A DNA stretch of 64,000 nt. Source: Euborellia annulipes. Its lineage: Eukaryota > Arthropoda > Insecta > Dermaptera > Anisolabididae. The number at the start of each line of letters is the position of its first letter. The first letter of the stretch is position 1. The stretch is from contig JAKCPI010001999.1 in the NCBI GenBank assembly GCA_023213315.1, positions 1-64,000 of the forward strand, read 5' to 3'. Positions 1 through 12,100 of the stretch are shown here, one piece after another. The position numbers were made by a program, and so were the translations under genes. The notes below the pieces were generated by a model. That model worked only from the letters and a program-made list of their open reading frames with translations, had not been told where the DNA came from and did no database searches.

Positions 1-2640
1 TCATTTTGTCCTGGCTTACTTTTTATAACGTTGTTCCTTAAATAAATAAAAACATTTAATATTTTAATAAAAGAAAATTAATGGAAAAAAATAAAATAAA
101 ACTTAAAACATACTATCTTTTTTCGATATTAATTAGGAATGTTATTTTTGACCGAGGTGGAAATAAAGAAAATGGGCGACCGAGTGAAAGGTGGTCATCT
201 AATGAAGTAAGCTGAGATCGCCCTGCATTAATTCACACCACTTATTTCATTGGATCAAATTATAAATCAAAATTTTCATTTTCTGCCCTAGCCAAGATTG
301 AAACGAACAGGAGCTAGCGTACCAAAAAAATGAAACGAACAGAAAGAAGGAGCAAAATATGTGAATTATATTGCAATAGCAGGCGAAAAGAACAAACCTA
401 ATATCTTTGTTTAACCGAAGGGTGTTCGAGAGCGACATAAAAGAATATGGTCCCACTTTAGGCGGGCGGGACAGTTTTTCTGTTCGATTGAGAGAGAGAT
501 TGTATTTATAAAATGATTCATATCGCGCCAGGTACGTTGAAATCATTTAAGATATAGTTTGGAGGGGTTTTCGTAAGCTATTTAACTAATAGTAAAGTCC
601 CTCTCTCTCTCTCTCTCTCTCTCTCCCTCTCCCTTCCACTTGTCTCTCTCTCCTTAGGCTCTCGGCACTCCATATAACTAACTTGGGAGTCGATCCAGTT
701 TGAACCGGATCGTTTTGTTCTCTACACGTCTCTCTCTCTTTTATTTTCTCCCCCCTCCCTCTCTCTCGTTGGCTCGTTTTTGGCTTGAATACAAACGTCA
801 ACGTGATCAGCCATCAGCCAGTGACACATTCTCTATTTAATATTCATTCGACCCACAAGGTACTTGCTTATTTATTTACTTCAAATTGTTGACATTGGCA
901 TTATTCATGCTTTTAAAATAACGAGCACATCAGAAAATAAGATCCCAATGAGAATAAATCAGGGTGATTGAATCCTGTGATTATTTATTTATTTTATTGT
1001 AATAAAAACGCTTTTGTGGTTGTGATTACATTTTTTTTTTTTAATGTAAGTGAAATTTATTTTTAAAGAGATTTAAAATCATTTTTTATTTCCCCCTCGG
1101 GGGTGGACAAAATTTTCTTTTTTTTGTAGGAATTTTGCTTTCTTGTTTATTGTAATCGACCCCGATGTGATTCTCCAACTCCTTTTTGAATTTGTCCGCA
1201 CCAGTAAATGAACACGTGCGCCAGATCGATTTGTTTCTTTTAATAAATTTGATTCAATTATTTGGACTAAATCTGTCAAATTTTTGTCAAGATGTTTTCA
1301 TTTTTAGTCATATTTAATAATGTTTGAAAATTCTCTTGTGGCAGTCAGTGGGAGTTGACGTGTAGTAGTCACAGTCCTGTGGCTGTTTCTACATTATTCA
1401 CTTTTTTTTTAGTGAAAATCGAGCGGTGAATAGAAAATTGTTCTCTAAAATTTTAAGAGTAAACTCTGAATTTTAACGATTATAAAAAAGCGCATAAGAT
1501 AAGAACGAGACTACGTTCATACCTATTCTATTTGCCAATATGATTTGAAAAAAAAATAAGATGACCCCCCTGACCCTTAGAACGTGAAACTGGACCTCTT
1601 TGACTCTGTTCCAAGGTCCACGAGAGGAATAATAGTAAATAAGAGTCAATATTATTTGTAAATTGTCTCTAGCAACTCTGAATCTTTTTTATTCAAAGTT
1701 TCCTCTTCAAATTTAAAGAGTAAAATTTTCTATACACCGCTAGACTTCCACTAAAAAAAAAAAAACGTGATTCTTAAAAATGTTGGCAAAAATATTTGAC
1801 GGATTTACTCCAAATACATGCATACCCTGTTCTTCAAAGGAGCTGATAAAATAAATACAAAATGAAGATAGTATTTATTTATTTATTTTATTTAAGTCCT
1901 CTACATTCGCTCAGAATATTATCCTAGAAGGCAGGTGCAGCCAAAAATTAAAAGCCTCTGGATACAGAGACCTTTCGTGTCAAATCACTCAGGCATAATT
2001 GTTACAGACTCTCAAAGCACACTTTTGTCTATTTTAAATCTTTATTCCTCTTCAAGTTCTCTAGAATGAGCTCATCGAGAAGGGTAGGGTAGGTTATGTG
2101 GTTTCCAAGCCACTGCAATATCTTGGGAAATGAAGCAGTTGAAAGGGGCAAATAAGGCTAGTTATGACTTCTTGGAGGATTTCTACGATGATGTTAAGAA
2201 CTTCTCTAACAGTAAGAATAAATAGGGAAGATCCAGCCTGGTTTGTTTTCTGTAGAGTCATTTACAGTAAGACATTTAATGATCGATTGTCCCCGATTTG
2301 TTTAGGTAAGGTTTAATTTAAACAGCAGAAACCTAACGTCTATTCTTTTCGATGAGGAAAATTGAGAAAATTTATTTGGATATTTAAAATGTCTAGAGCT
2401 ATTCTATAAAATAGAAAAATTACTGTATATTTATGTTGAATTATTTGTTTTGCAAGATTTATTTTGGAGGATCAAAATCTCAACTTGGAATTTTTAACAT
2501 GAAAGCAATAGAGAGTTTGTTTTGATTTCATTAAGTTTATATCCTCATATTATTTCCGGAGTGTAACTTAGAGAACTTATTTCTGGTTAGTTCTTGATCA
2601 ACTTTAATTATTCAAATGAAAACAGGCATTTCTCCTCTAC
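1..2640. other. Gene-free AT-rich stretch
   Basis: I see no exon with homology or a convincing splice pair on either strand. The stretch contains a (CT)n microsatellite at about 597-628 and several ATTT-type simple repeats. The missing first exon(s) of the CP2 gene could lie here, but I could not recognise one. Confidence 0.4.
597..628. repeat. (CT)n microsatellite
   Basis: About 30 bases of CT repeat, followed by further CT-rich DNA to about 780. Confidence 0.9.
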
Positions 2641-2919
2641 GTCAGCATTTTCTTTTCTTTTTATTTATTTATTTATTATAAGCCTACGTCGACGTCAGGT
2701 CTATTATTTGTCTTTATTATAAATCCACCATGAATCATCGTGAGGATTATACTTGAGGGGGAACCCACCAGAAGAGATTAAAAAAAAAAAAAGAAGATAT
2801 TTGATTGTTGAAAATGGGATAGGAGCATCGTCTTTAAAATTCATAATTTAGTTCCTCTTTAAAATGTTAATCCTCAAAATTGTCTAAAGGATCGCACTGC
2901 CTAAAACCCAATAAATATG

Positions 2920-3090
2920 TCCTGGATAGGCTGGAGATCCTGGGTTCGATTCCCGGTGGCCTCACCAGAAAAAAAACACACGCTCTGTTAAATATATCTA
3001 TGACTGAGTTAAAGTCCGAATCGAGGTATAATTTGAATACTAATATCTTATTCAAATATATACCTAGTAGATCTCGAAAAATATTTAACA
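2920..3090 (+). mobile_element. tRNA-like SINE fragment
   Basis: GGTTCGATTCCCGG at 2943-2956 has the form of a tRNA B box (T-arm). It is followed by an A-run at about 2969-2977. The body at 3013-3088 recurs in diverged form at about 55515-55590 (shared ATCTTATTCAAAT and GATCTCGAAAAA). No clover-leaf closes, so this is a retroposon fragment and not a tRNA gene. Confidence 0.5.
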
Positions 3091-3129
3091 AATAAATAAA
3101 TTTATGTAAAATCTGGTGGTGGCACAAGC

Positions 3130-3232
3130 ACAGATTTAAAGGGTGACTTCAGGCCCTTCGGTGGCTCCTTGCCAGGTGTTCGAATCGCAGAACGCAAAAA
3201 ATTGAAGATTAAGAAAAAAAAAAAAAAAAAAC
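3130..3232 (+). mobile_element. tRNA-like SINE fragment with A-tail
   Basis: GTGTTCGAATCG near 3177 resembles a B box. It is followed by a long A-run at about 3213-3231, as expected for a 3' tail. Only the B-box region is recognisable. Confidence 0.4.
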
Positions 3233-3588
3233 ATTCTTAAGAAAAAAACAAAATCACAAAGATAAATAAACTCAAACTCAATTAATCTTGTAAAATTGAA
3301 GGACATTTGAAATGATAACTCTAAAAAAAAAAATGTTTACTTCCATTTAATGGAATGTTTTGGTAGAGCTACACATGATTTGTATTAGCGAATATTCTCT
3401 ATTTATTTCGAACATTGAAATATAAATATTGAGAGAGAGACTACGAATTACCCTTGCTAAGATTGCCATTTCTTTTGATCTTAAATTGCAAATCTTCCCA
3501 ACTTTCCGTAATAAAACAAAACAAAAAGAAATCAAAAACAAAATGAATACGAAATAGCTCCCTCTGAACCTTAAATATGCAAACATAT

Positions 3589-3770
3589 GTTTTCGGCCCG
3601 AATTATTTTATTTTTCCTTGTCAACGTTTCGTGCTCTAAACGTCACCATCTTCAGAACAAAGGTGTTAAACAATTATTAGCACTGCCTCCTCTTACTTTG
3701 TCCTGAAGATGGGTGCTGTTTAGTCCCCGAAACGTCGACAAGGGGAAATAAAATAATTCGGGCCGAAAAC
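3589..3770. repeat. Hairpin element, TTTCG/CTTCAG family
   Basis: Near-palindrome. The left arm begins GTTTTCGGCCCGAATTATTT and the right arm ends with its reverse complement. Each arm carries the family module: an AACGTTTCG core with CCATCTTCAG on the left, and CCTGAAGATGG with CCGAAACGTC on the right. Confidence 0.8.
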
Positions 3771-3789
3771 AAGTCTTTCTTCATCCACG

Positions 3790-6100
3790 TTGTCTTTGAT
3801 GATATTTGGACTTACCAGGTACTTCCACCTGATATTTTTTTATTTATTTATCCATGAGGTAACTTTTCGAGGAGACATCGTAGGCGAGAGTTCTCCCCTC
3901 CAACGAGGACTTGTCTAACTGAATCCACCCTCGCACCTGATCTCCTTGATAAATACAATTTCCCAGGCCCACTCTCTTGCTAAACGGAGATGACGGCTAT
4001 TACTTTTTTTTGTGTTCATCTTATCGGGATAGGGCTCTTTATTACAAGTCCAGATAATTTATGTCGGTTATGATTAATAGTAAAATGCATACATTATATA
4101 ATGGTAAAAAACAATTGAGCGAAGTCAAGTAATACATTTAAGTATTGCAGAAGCTCGGACCCCCCGTGAAAGCAAAATCAATCGCAGCGGCTGAGATATA
4201 AAAATAATTTTTTTTTTGACTCCTGAGACCATTTAGGGTTTCATTTTTAGTTAATTTCAATAGATACCAATGGCTCTCGGGAGACGTTCCACGCGCTTGT
4301 TTTTCGGGGCCAGCAATTAGATATATTGAAACAATTGACGTATCGTCCTTACAGTTGACTATTCTATTAGCGAGGGTTTGGCTGAGCAGAAAAAGATATG
4401 TTTATATTTTATTTTTTTTAATAATTTCAATTCCAAAATATGCAAATAAATAGCAATTCTAGCTAAAGTGCACCTAAAAACAAAATTGGGAAATGCGAAT
4501 TAAAAAATTTATGAGATTTCTTTAAACACGATAAAGGAAGTTCGTTCGCTTGCTACGCCTGCAGCGCTGCATCCCCTGCACCAGCCAAGAAGAGTTTCAC
4601 GCACATTTGAATTTTCGTTAGCTGGAACAAGATAGAGTCGAGATTTGACTCTACAGATTTACACCTCAAAAACTAATTTCTTAATCTCTTTTTTCTAACC
4701 CTAATTTTGCTTACAAGTTTCAAGTTTAATGTTTAGAGTCCTGATGAAGGGGGGGGGTGGGCCCCCCAACCCCGCCTGGTTTGTGGGGTTAAATTTTGGT
4801 TTGAAAGAAATCCCCCCCTTTTTTTTTTTTTTTCCTTCTTTTTCCTGCCCCCTCTCTCCCACCAACTTACAAGTTTCACTTCTCTTGTATGTAATATCAA
4901 TTTATTATAAAGGTTGAGATATTTATTTCAATTTAATTGGACACCAATCATTTGAAATAAATAGGGACGGGATTTTAATTCCAGTTGTCTTTAGTTTTTT
5001 GTATTTTTTCTTCAATCTGGCGGCATCATCTTTTCTTCTTTTCTTCTTTAACTTCTAATTAATATCAATATTTGAAGAGAATTTCGAAATAATGTTCATC
5101 ACATGCTTCATTTTTTATTTATAGAAAGAATAGAGATTACGTACCTTATTGAAATAAAATAAATAAAAAGCAGATATAACAAGAGATCGAGAGATTTATT
5201 ATTATAAATGATAGAGAAATATCTCGACCTCTTGATCCTTGGCAGGGGATCATTGATATTTAAAACACGACACAGAGTTATCGTTTTTTTTTTTTTTTTT
5301 TTTTATTTATCATTCGAGATAATTTAAAAAAAAATTCCTTTTATTTGATTGTATGTAATTTTAGCAACCACTAGAGGAATTTTATTTGCATAAAAAATGA
5401 GGCACTCGCAGGAATCGAACCTACGTGTAAGCAGCATCTTAGTTGATTAGAAATAAAAGACAATAATACAAGTAATTCAATTAACTACAAAATTTCGCTG
5501 CAGCCGTCATCAGGTGCTGAGGACCAGCAAACACCAAGAATAAATTTATTCCAAAGAATACAAAATAATAAGCTTCGAAATTGGCACTGACAAATTAAAG
5601 ATGGAAACGTCAGCACCTATAAAACAAGAGAGACTTCCGAGTTCAGTAAATGATTTTTGCTTTTTATTTATCGAAAAAATAACTGAATTCACAGCTATTT
5701 AAGTTTTTTTTAAAAAAGACGAAATCAGGAGGTGGCAGCCAAGTAGTTCTCAACACCTGATAAAGGCTATAAAAACGTTGTAAACCTTTGAGGTTAATTG
5801 TATTATTGCCAAAAAATGTCTTTTATCCAGTGTTTCTCTCTATCAAACAACGATTAAAGAAAAAAACCCTGGAGGGTGGGGGGGCTGGTTGCACCGAAAC
5901 CTGTCGCTGTCTCAAAACAATTAGAGCCTATCCTCACATGAGAAATTGGTGCAATAGTTAAAATAATCCCGGGTCACTCCCGGAGTGTTTATTTTTATAA
6001 AATTAAGTTAAACATTAATTCAGAGGAAAAATAAAATTAACTCAAGAGAAAGAAAAATTTATAATATTTATTTTTTTTTTTTTGTTTTGTTTTTTTGCAG
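3790..6100. other. Upstream or intronic AT-rich DNA
   Basis: No exon recognised. It holds a poly-G/poly-C patch near 4749-4772, a poly-T run at about 5285-5304, and a tRNA B-box-like fragment on the minus strand (GGTTCGATTCC form, about 5400-5450). Weak TTTCG/CTTCAG-type hairpin halves lie near 5500 and 5760. Confidence 0.4.
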
Positions 6101-6178
6101 CGAGGCTCTGCTTGCGATTCCTTCGTTTACCGTTCTTAAACAAGAAGCGAATTCTCCAACAAATCATCTCGAGCAAAG
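6101..6178 (+). CDS. gem: CP2 gene exon 1 (first placed): N-terminal segment
   Basis: Acceptor TTTTTTGCAG, donor AAAG|GTATCA. It encodes a short segment starting [15 protein letters not shown]. This resembles the DVLALPIFKQE-type motif near the N-terminus of vertebrate UBP1/TFCP2. It enters in phase 2, so at least one coding exon lies upstream. Confidence 0.75.
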
Positions 6179-9100
6179 GTATCATCTACACGAATACATT
6201 CACTAATTGCTAATTAACATGGTTATATAAATAATTTTTCTTACTAAGTATTTTGTAAAGCTAATCTGTTTTCTAGACAAGTTTACCTTGGAAGATTTTA
6301 ACAAACCCTCCCCCCCCTCACTCCCTCCCCTCAGGGTTGGATTCCTCCAAGGTTTCATCAATCATTAAATTACTCATCAAATTTAATTAACACTTTATTG
6401 TTTTCTAGTTTGGCAAATGGCCTGGAATCCGCGCTGAGCAATAATAAAGACAACGCCAACAATAACAATATTATTGAAAGCAACTCTGCAAGTGGGAATG
6501 GTGGCCATTCACCTCTACACCAACTGCTGGCTCATCAACAACAACAACAACAACAACAAACTCAACAAATATAAGCAACACTTCGACGACCACATCTGCA
6601 GCCATTTCACTAAATACTATGGGAAAACAAGATCCTCTTAATATTGGTAATCTTTCTACTTATAAAAGATTCAATTTCGTGTGTGTTCTAATTATCAATT
6701 AAAATGACCATCATTCAGTTAAGATTTTTGGGTAATACCTAAAAGTCCTTATTATTGTAAGAATACTGTCTAATGTACATACAGTGAGGGACAGTACCCA
6801 GGGAATTCGTTGAGATATGAAAACATAAAATATTTCAGATAGCTTAAATATCTGGCTACGAACTTGTTTCTTAATCTTAACTTTTCTATTATTATTATTT
6901 ATTTATTTATTTATACACGCCGTCGGGCTCTAAAACCAGTTAGGGTGAGATTTAATATTGTCCCTCACTGTACAGTGAGCAAAAAAATAGCAATACTTTG
7001 TTTCTTCTTAAAAAGACCTGTATATTTGTTATGAAATATCTTTATGCATTTCTAAGTAACTTTAACACAAATCCATATCATTTTAATAAACAATTACAAT
7101 TTAAATAAAACAAAGATAAAAATGTCGAAATTTTTTTATTAAGGCCAAATTTCTAAAATTTTAAAATTATCGTTCAATTTCAGTTTTTCTTTGTCTATTT
7201 TATTAAAATTCTTATAAAAAACAAAATGTTTAATTAAAATTCAACAAAACAAATCGCGATTATGTTGATTTGACCCTCAAATTGAAAAATCGACATATTT
7301 TTCTTGATTTTATTTAAATGATTTGTGTTTGTGTTAAATTTATTTACATGTTAGAAAGGGATATTTCATATTAAATGTTTCTTAAATTGACACCGCAGTC
7401 ACTGACGTCATTTGGACGGCATTTGCCCCCCCCCCCCCCCCAAGGGCTCTGATTTTTATAAAATTTTATATTATTCTAAATAAAATATTTCAAAATATAC
7501 CTATGAGTATATAAACTGAACAAAATTAAACAATTAATTAAATTAAATATCTTTTGGCCAAAATTTGAGTACCTATTTGTAAGTAGATTTTAAGGAAAAA
7601 AATGTTTGCCCCCCCCCCTTCAAGAAAAAGTTGAAATGACGCCACTGCGCGCAGGGTAGTTTATCAATGCTCAGGCTTAAAAATTCGTCTTCTATTATAA
7701 TAATAGATCAATATCTATAAACAAAACTGTACTAAAAGTTAATTAATTTGAGATATTTAATAATTTCTAACTCTATACCGAGTATAGTTATATACCCACA
7801 TTCGCATGTTAAATATAATCGAATTTATTTTTTAGTGACTGCGTGCAGCACTTCAGAAGATTTCAAACCGAATACAAAAATCAAATCACCTAAAATCTCG
7901 CCATCAGCGCCAGCAGTTTCTACCAGCTCCACTTCGCCTGGGATCGATTGCCGATTTCAATATGTTCTTGCAGCAGCGACGTCTATAGCAACTAAACTCA
8001 ACGAAGAGACACTCACATATCTCAACCAAAGACAATCTTATGAAATTAAATTGAAAAAACTTGGTGAACTCAGTGCTTATCGAGGCAAAATTCTCAAGGT
8101 ATCCCCTCCCACCCTCTCTTTTTATAGAGTATAGAGTTGTCCGTAATCATGTTTTGCTTTTCCAACAAACTGTTTGTGAGAGTTGAAGTGTTTTTACTCA
8201 TTACGCCTTTTACGATATTTTCAACTTGCAATCAGAATGGCGCCATATTAGTATATTATCAATGCATCCTGTTGTCTTGTCGCGAGTGCAGGCGAAGGGA
8301 AAAGATAGCTGAGACGACTCAATGGCTTGCCTATTTAAACCCGTTGGGGAAACGAACCACAGATCATTGATCATAGTCCTTTCTGCTCTCAATATTTTGC
8401 CTTTCTTATTTCGAAATTCGAACTTCCTTGAAGCCATTTTGGTTGCAAATTGTAAAATAAAATTCCATCGAGAGCATTATCCCCCTTTAGGATTAAATTT
8501 CCCCATGTGTGAGAAAATAAATTTGTTTGTTTTCTCTTCTAACCCAAATATCATCACTCAGTTTGATTTACTTATAAAATACAAATATTTCTATTAAGAA
8601 TAAAATCTAATTCCATCATCGTTAAAAACAAGAATGGATTTTTTCACCTTTTATTTAATGTCAACGAAAAAAAAACTGATTTTGATTTCGTTTTTATAGC
8701 ATGGAATTATGAAAATCTGAAACTGTGAAATTTCTTCAAAGTCAGTTAAGAATTTTGAAAATTGAAAGAAAATAGTAAATGTGGCCTGCAAAATAGTGAA
8801 AGGAGCGAGAGCCGCCAAAAACAATAAATTTTTTGAGACGTTTCGGGTTCCATCTTCAGTCTTTCAACATTTTACCTACAATACATGTATCATGTGAACA
8901 AAGTAGAACGATCCTTCCTTCTCATTAAATAGCGAGAGAGAACTTTATGTCCAATTTGTTACACTCAAAACGTCTCAATAAATTGTTGAAAAATCGGATC
9001 AGGCTTTTGTTTTTGCTATTCCGGCTCCTTTCACTAAAAAATACTAAATAAAATTTCTCCTCTGTTAAGATGCCAATCCCAATCTAAAAATGATATTTTT

Positions 9101-12100
9101 AATTAATATAATCTTATATAGACTTGCTATCCATTTTGATTTTGATTTTAAAATTTTGTTAAAAAATTGTAATTGCACGACCTGTGGACTCGTTATTACT
9201 GAATTTATGGCCTATATTTTTGTTTTTACTTGAGTGATGGGGTGATTGATTCAATTCATTCCTTCTTAGAGACATGCAATTAAATGATCAATTTCTCATT
9301 TGCAGAGTGTCATTCGCATCTGTTTCCACGAAAGACGCTTGCAATACACGGAACGAGAGCAGATGGCTGAATGGCAGGCATCTCGTCCCGGCGAGCGAAT
9401 CCTCGAAGTGGACGTTCCCCTTTCCTATGGCATCTTCGATGTCCAACAAGACACCTCTAATCTCAATACAGTGCAATTTCTCTGGGATCCAACCAAAGAA
9501 GTTGGTGTATATATTAAAGTATGGACATTTTTTTTTATTATTTTTTTTTTCCTCTTTGATAATTTCTAATTTTTTGTTCGATCGTTTGGTTTCATAGGTA
9601 AATTGTATATCTACGGAGTTTACTGCCAAAAAGCATGGAGGCGAGAAAGGAGTTCCTTTTCGAATACAAGTTGAAACTTATTTAAGAGGAGGTGACAGAT
9701 TACATGCAGCCGCTTGTCAAATTAAAGTCTTTAAGGTAATTCTTCTCACATTTTTTTTTGAATCAACATTCAAATGAAATAGCAGTCCGCAAAAGAGGCT
9801 CTGGGCAGTTGCTTCCTACTCTACCCATGTTTTGTATTGTTATTTGAAGGGGCCAGAATTATCCCATCAATAGCAAACGTTGGCTCTAGTTGAAACATTA
9901 TCTATAAAGGAAAATTTAAAAATTAAATAGGTTATAAGTTTCAAAATTGTATTAAAAATTAATATTTTTGAAATTGAAACTTATAACCGAATACTTTTTA
10001 ATATAATTTTTAAATTTTTCTTTAAACGAATTAAACGAATATATAAATGCAAAGATAAAAAAAAGACGTGGATTAACAAGGGATGGAAATGCAGAGAATA
10101 AATGATTCTGCTCCGAGATTTGAGATTTGGCTGGAAGCTGCGTTTTCTTCTTTTGCTTAACCGCCTCTTATTGGAAATATAGAATCCCAAATTGTGCGTC
10201 AAATGTACGAGTATATAACAAAAAAACATTTGTTAACGACTATCAAATTTTTCTTCTAAGTTACGCCCATGAGGTCAAATAACGGACTTTCTTTTCTATC
10301 CCAACTAAAATCAATCAATTTTTTTTTTTTTTGTACAATTGTTTTTTTTTATTAAGGGAAGCCAAGGAATAGGAATATGGAGAAAACAAAACATTTATTT
10401 TTTTTTTTTTTTAGTTAAAAGGTGCAGATCGCAAACATAAACAAGACAGAGAAAAAATTCTTAAAAGGCCTTTAACAGAGCAAGAAAAATATCAGCCTTC
10501 TTACGAATGCACAGTTCTCAATGATGTAAGCAATCCTTTTGTTTTGTTTCTCTTTTAACTTTATTTCTATTTTTCTTTTTTTAACTCCAAAGAGGGATTT
10601 CTCAAAAGCTAAAAATTTTTAGAATTTTATTTTTGATTAAATTAATTATTTTTAAAAATTAAAATTCTTGGAATAAATAATATATTAAAATAATAATTTG
10701 CACTTTAAAATAAAAAGATTAAATTGAAGTAAAATTTGTTTGTGCAGCTGACCAGCGACTCTCTGATTCCTGCTGACCCCGTCACAAGGCATTCTTCTCA
10801 AATGAGTTCTTCCAATGGAAACAATTCACCGAACAACAACAACAACAACAACAACAATAATCTTCCTCCTGTTCCTGCTCTCTCGTCACTTGCTGACAGC
10901 ACCTGGTGAGCTCATATTCATTTATTCATTTCTCTTTTCAAGAATTTTGTGTCTCTCGAACTATCGAGCATTTATTGGCCAATTTTGCTTTACTCTCATG
11001 ATTTCCCAGAGAGCAGACAGGTGATAAACATAATGAAAATGTTTCGTCACCATCATCTTCAGGATTAAAAATAATGATAATATCTCATTGAACATGAGAT
11101 TTATACTGATGTTGGGTGAAACGCCTAAATAATTGTGTTTGTTATTTCATCATTACACCAGTTTTTTGGTACAGTGAGTGATAGGGAATTTTAAAATTAG
11201 TATTCGTATTTCAAACTGCGACAGTTAGCATTGCTCTTTTGTCCTTGCCTCTCCGTCCATTAATTGCATCGATCTTGCAATCCTGTCCTTTGCTTTAATC
11301 AGGTGGAGACTTTGGCGGTGTTCAATAGCCGCCTGATGCGTTTCCCCTGTCTTTTATAGGAAAATTTGGAATCCTATTCAACTTTTGCACCGCTAAAAGT
11401 TTTTTCATATTTATTATTTTAAAAAAAATTAAATAAAAAAACGCATGGAGCTGTAGTTCCTGACTACAAAAAAAAGAATCATGTTCTAATAATTCAATAC
11501 TAAACATCTACATTTTAATGATTAATTTGTTACCCTGAAGATACTCGAAATGTTGTAACGAATTTTTTATTTATTTCACTTTGCTGTGCACAGAGACCTT
11601 TAACTCCATTCATTAATTTGTATTACTTTCTAATATTCCCTCAGGACATTTAACAATCAAATAAAATATGGCCTTCTTTAATTTAGTCCAATAAATTTGG
11701 GTTGGATTTAGCTGGTTTATATTGGAAAGAAAAAAAAAAAAAAAAAAAAACATTCGAAGAGTAATCACAATTTTTCTCAGTGAAAAAACAAATTTTATTC
11801 TTGCGTCATTCAATTCAAACTTCCTTAATATTTACGCATTTCCTTTTATATAATAATAAACTGAAGATAAGAGTGGAAAAAGTCGATGCAAAAGGCTCTT
11901 TGGTACAATAACAACAAGAAATAGCTTTATTTATTTCGGCTACTTTATAAAAAAATTTCAACTTCTTCTCCTCATTCGGGATTAGTTTGCGTGTTTTGTT
12001 GATTTTTTAGATTGCTTAATTGGTATTCTTTGAGAGTGTCTCCACTGGTTGAATAACGTCCAATTAAATGACGAACATCCTCTTCCTAAAAAAAATTGCA

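Noticed and set aside
5395..5450. tRNA gene on the minus strand
   Set aside because: Only a T-arm-like motif; the acceptor stem and anticodon arm do not close.
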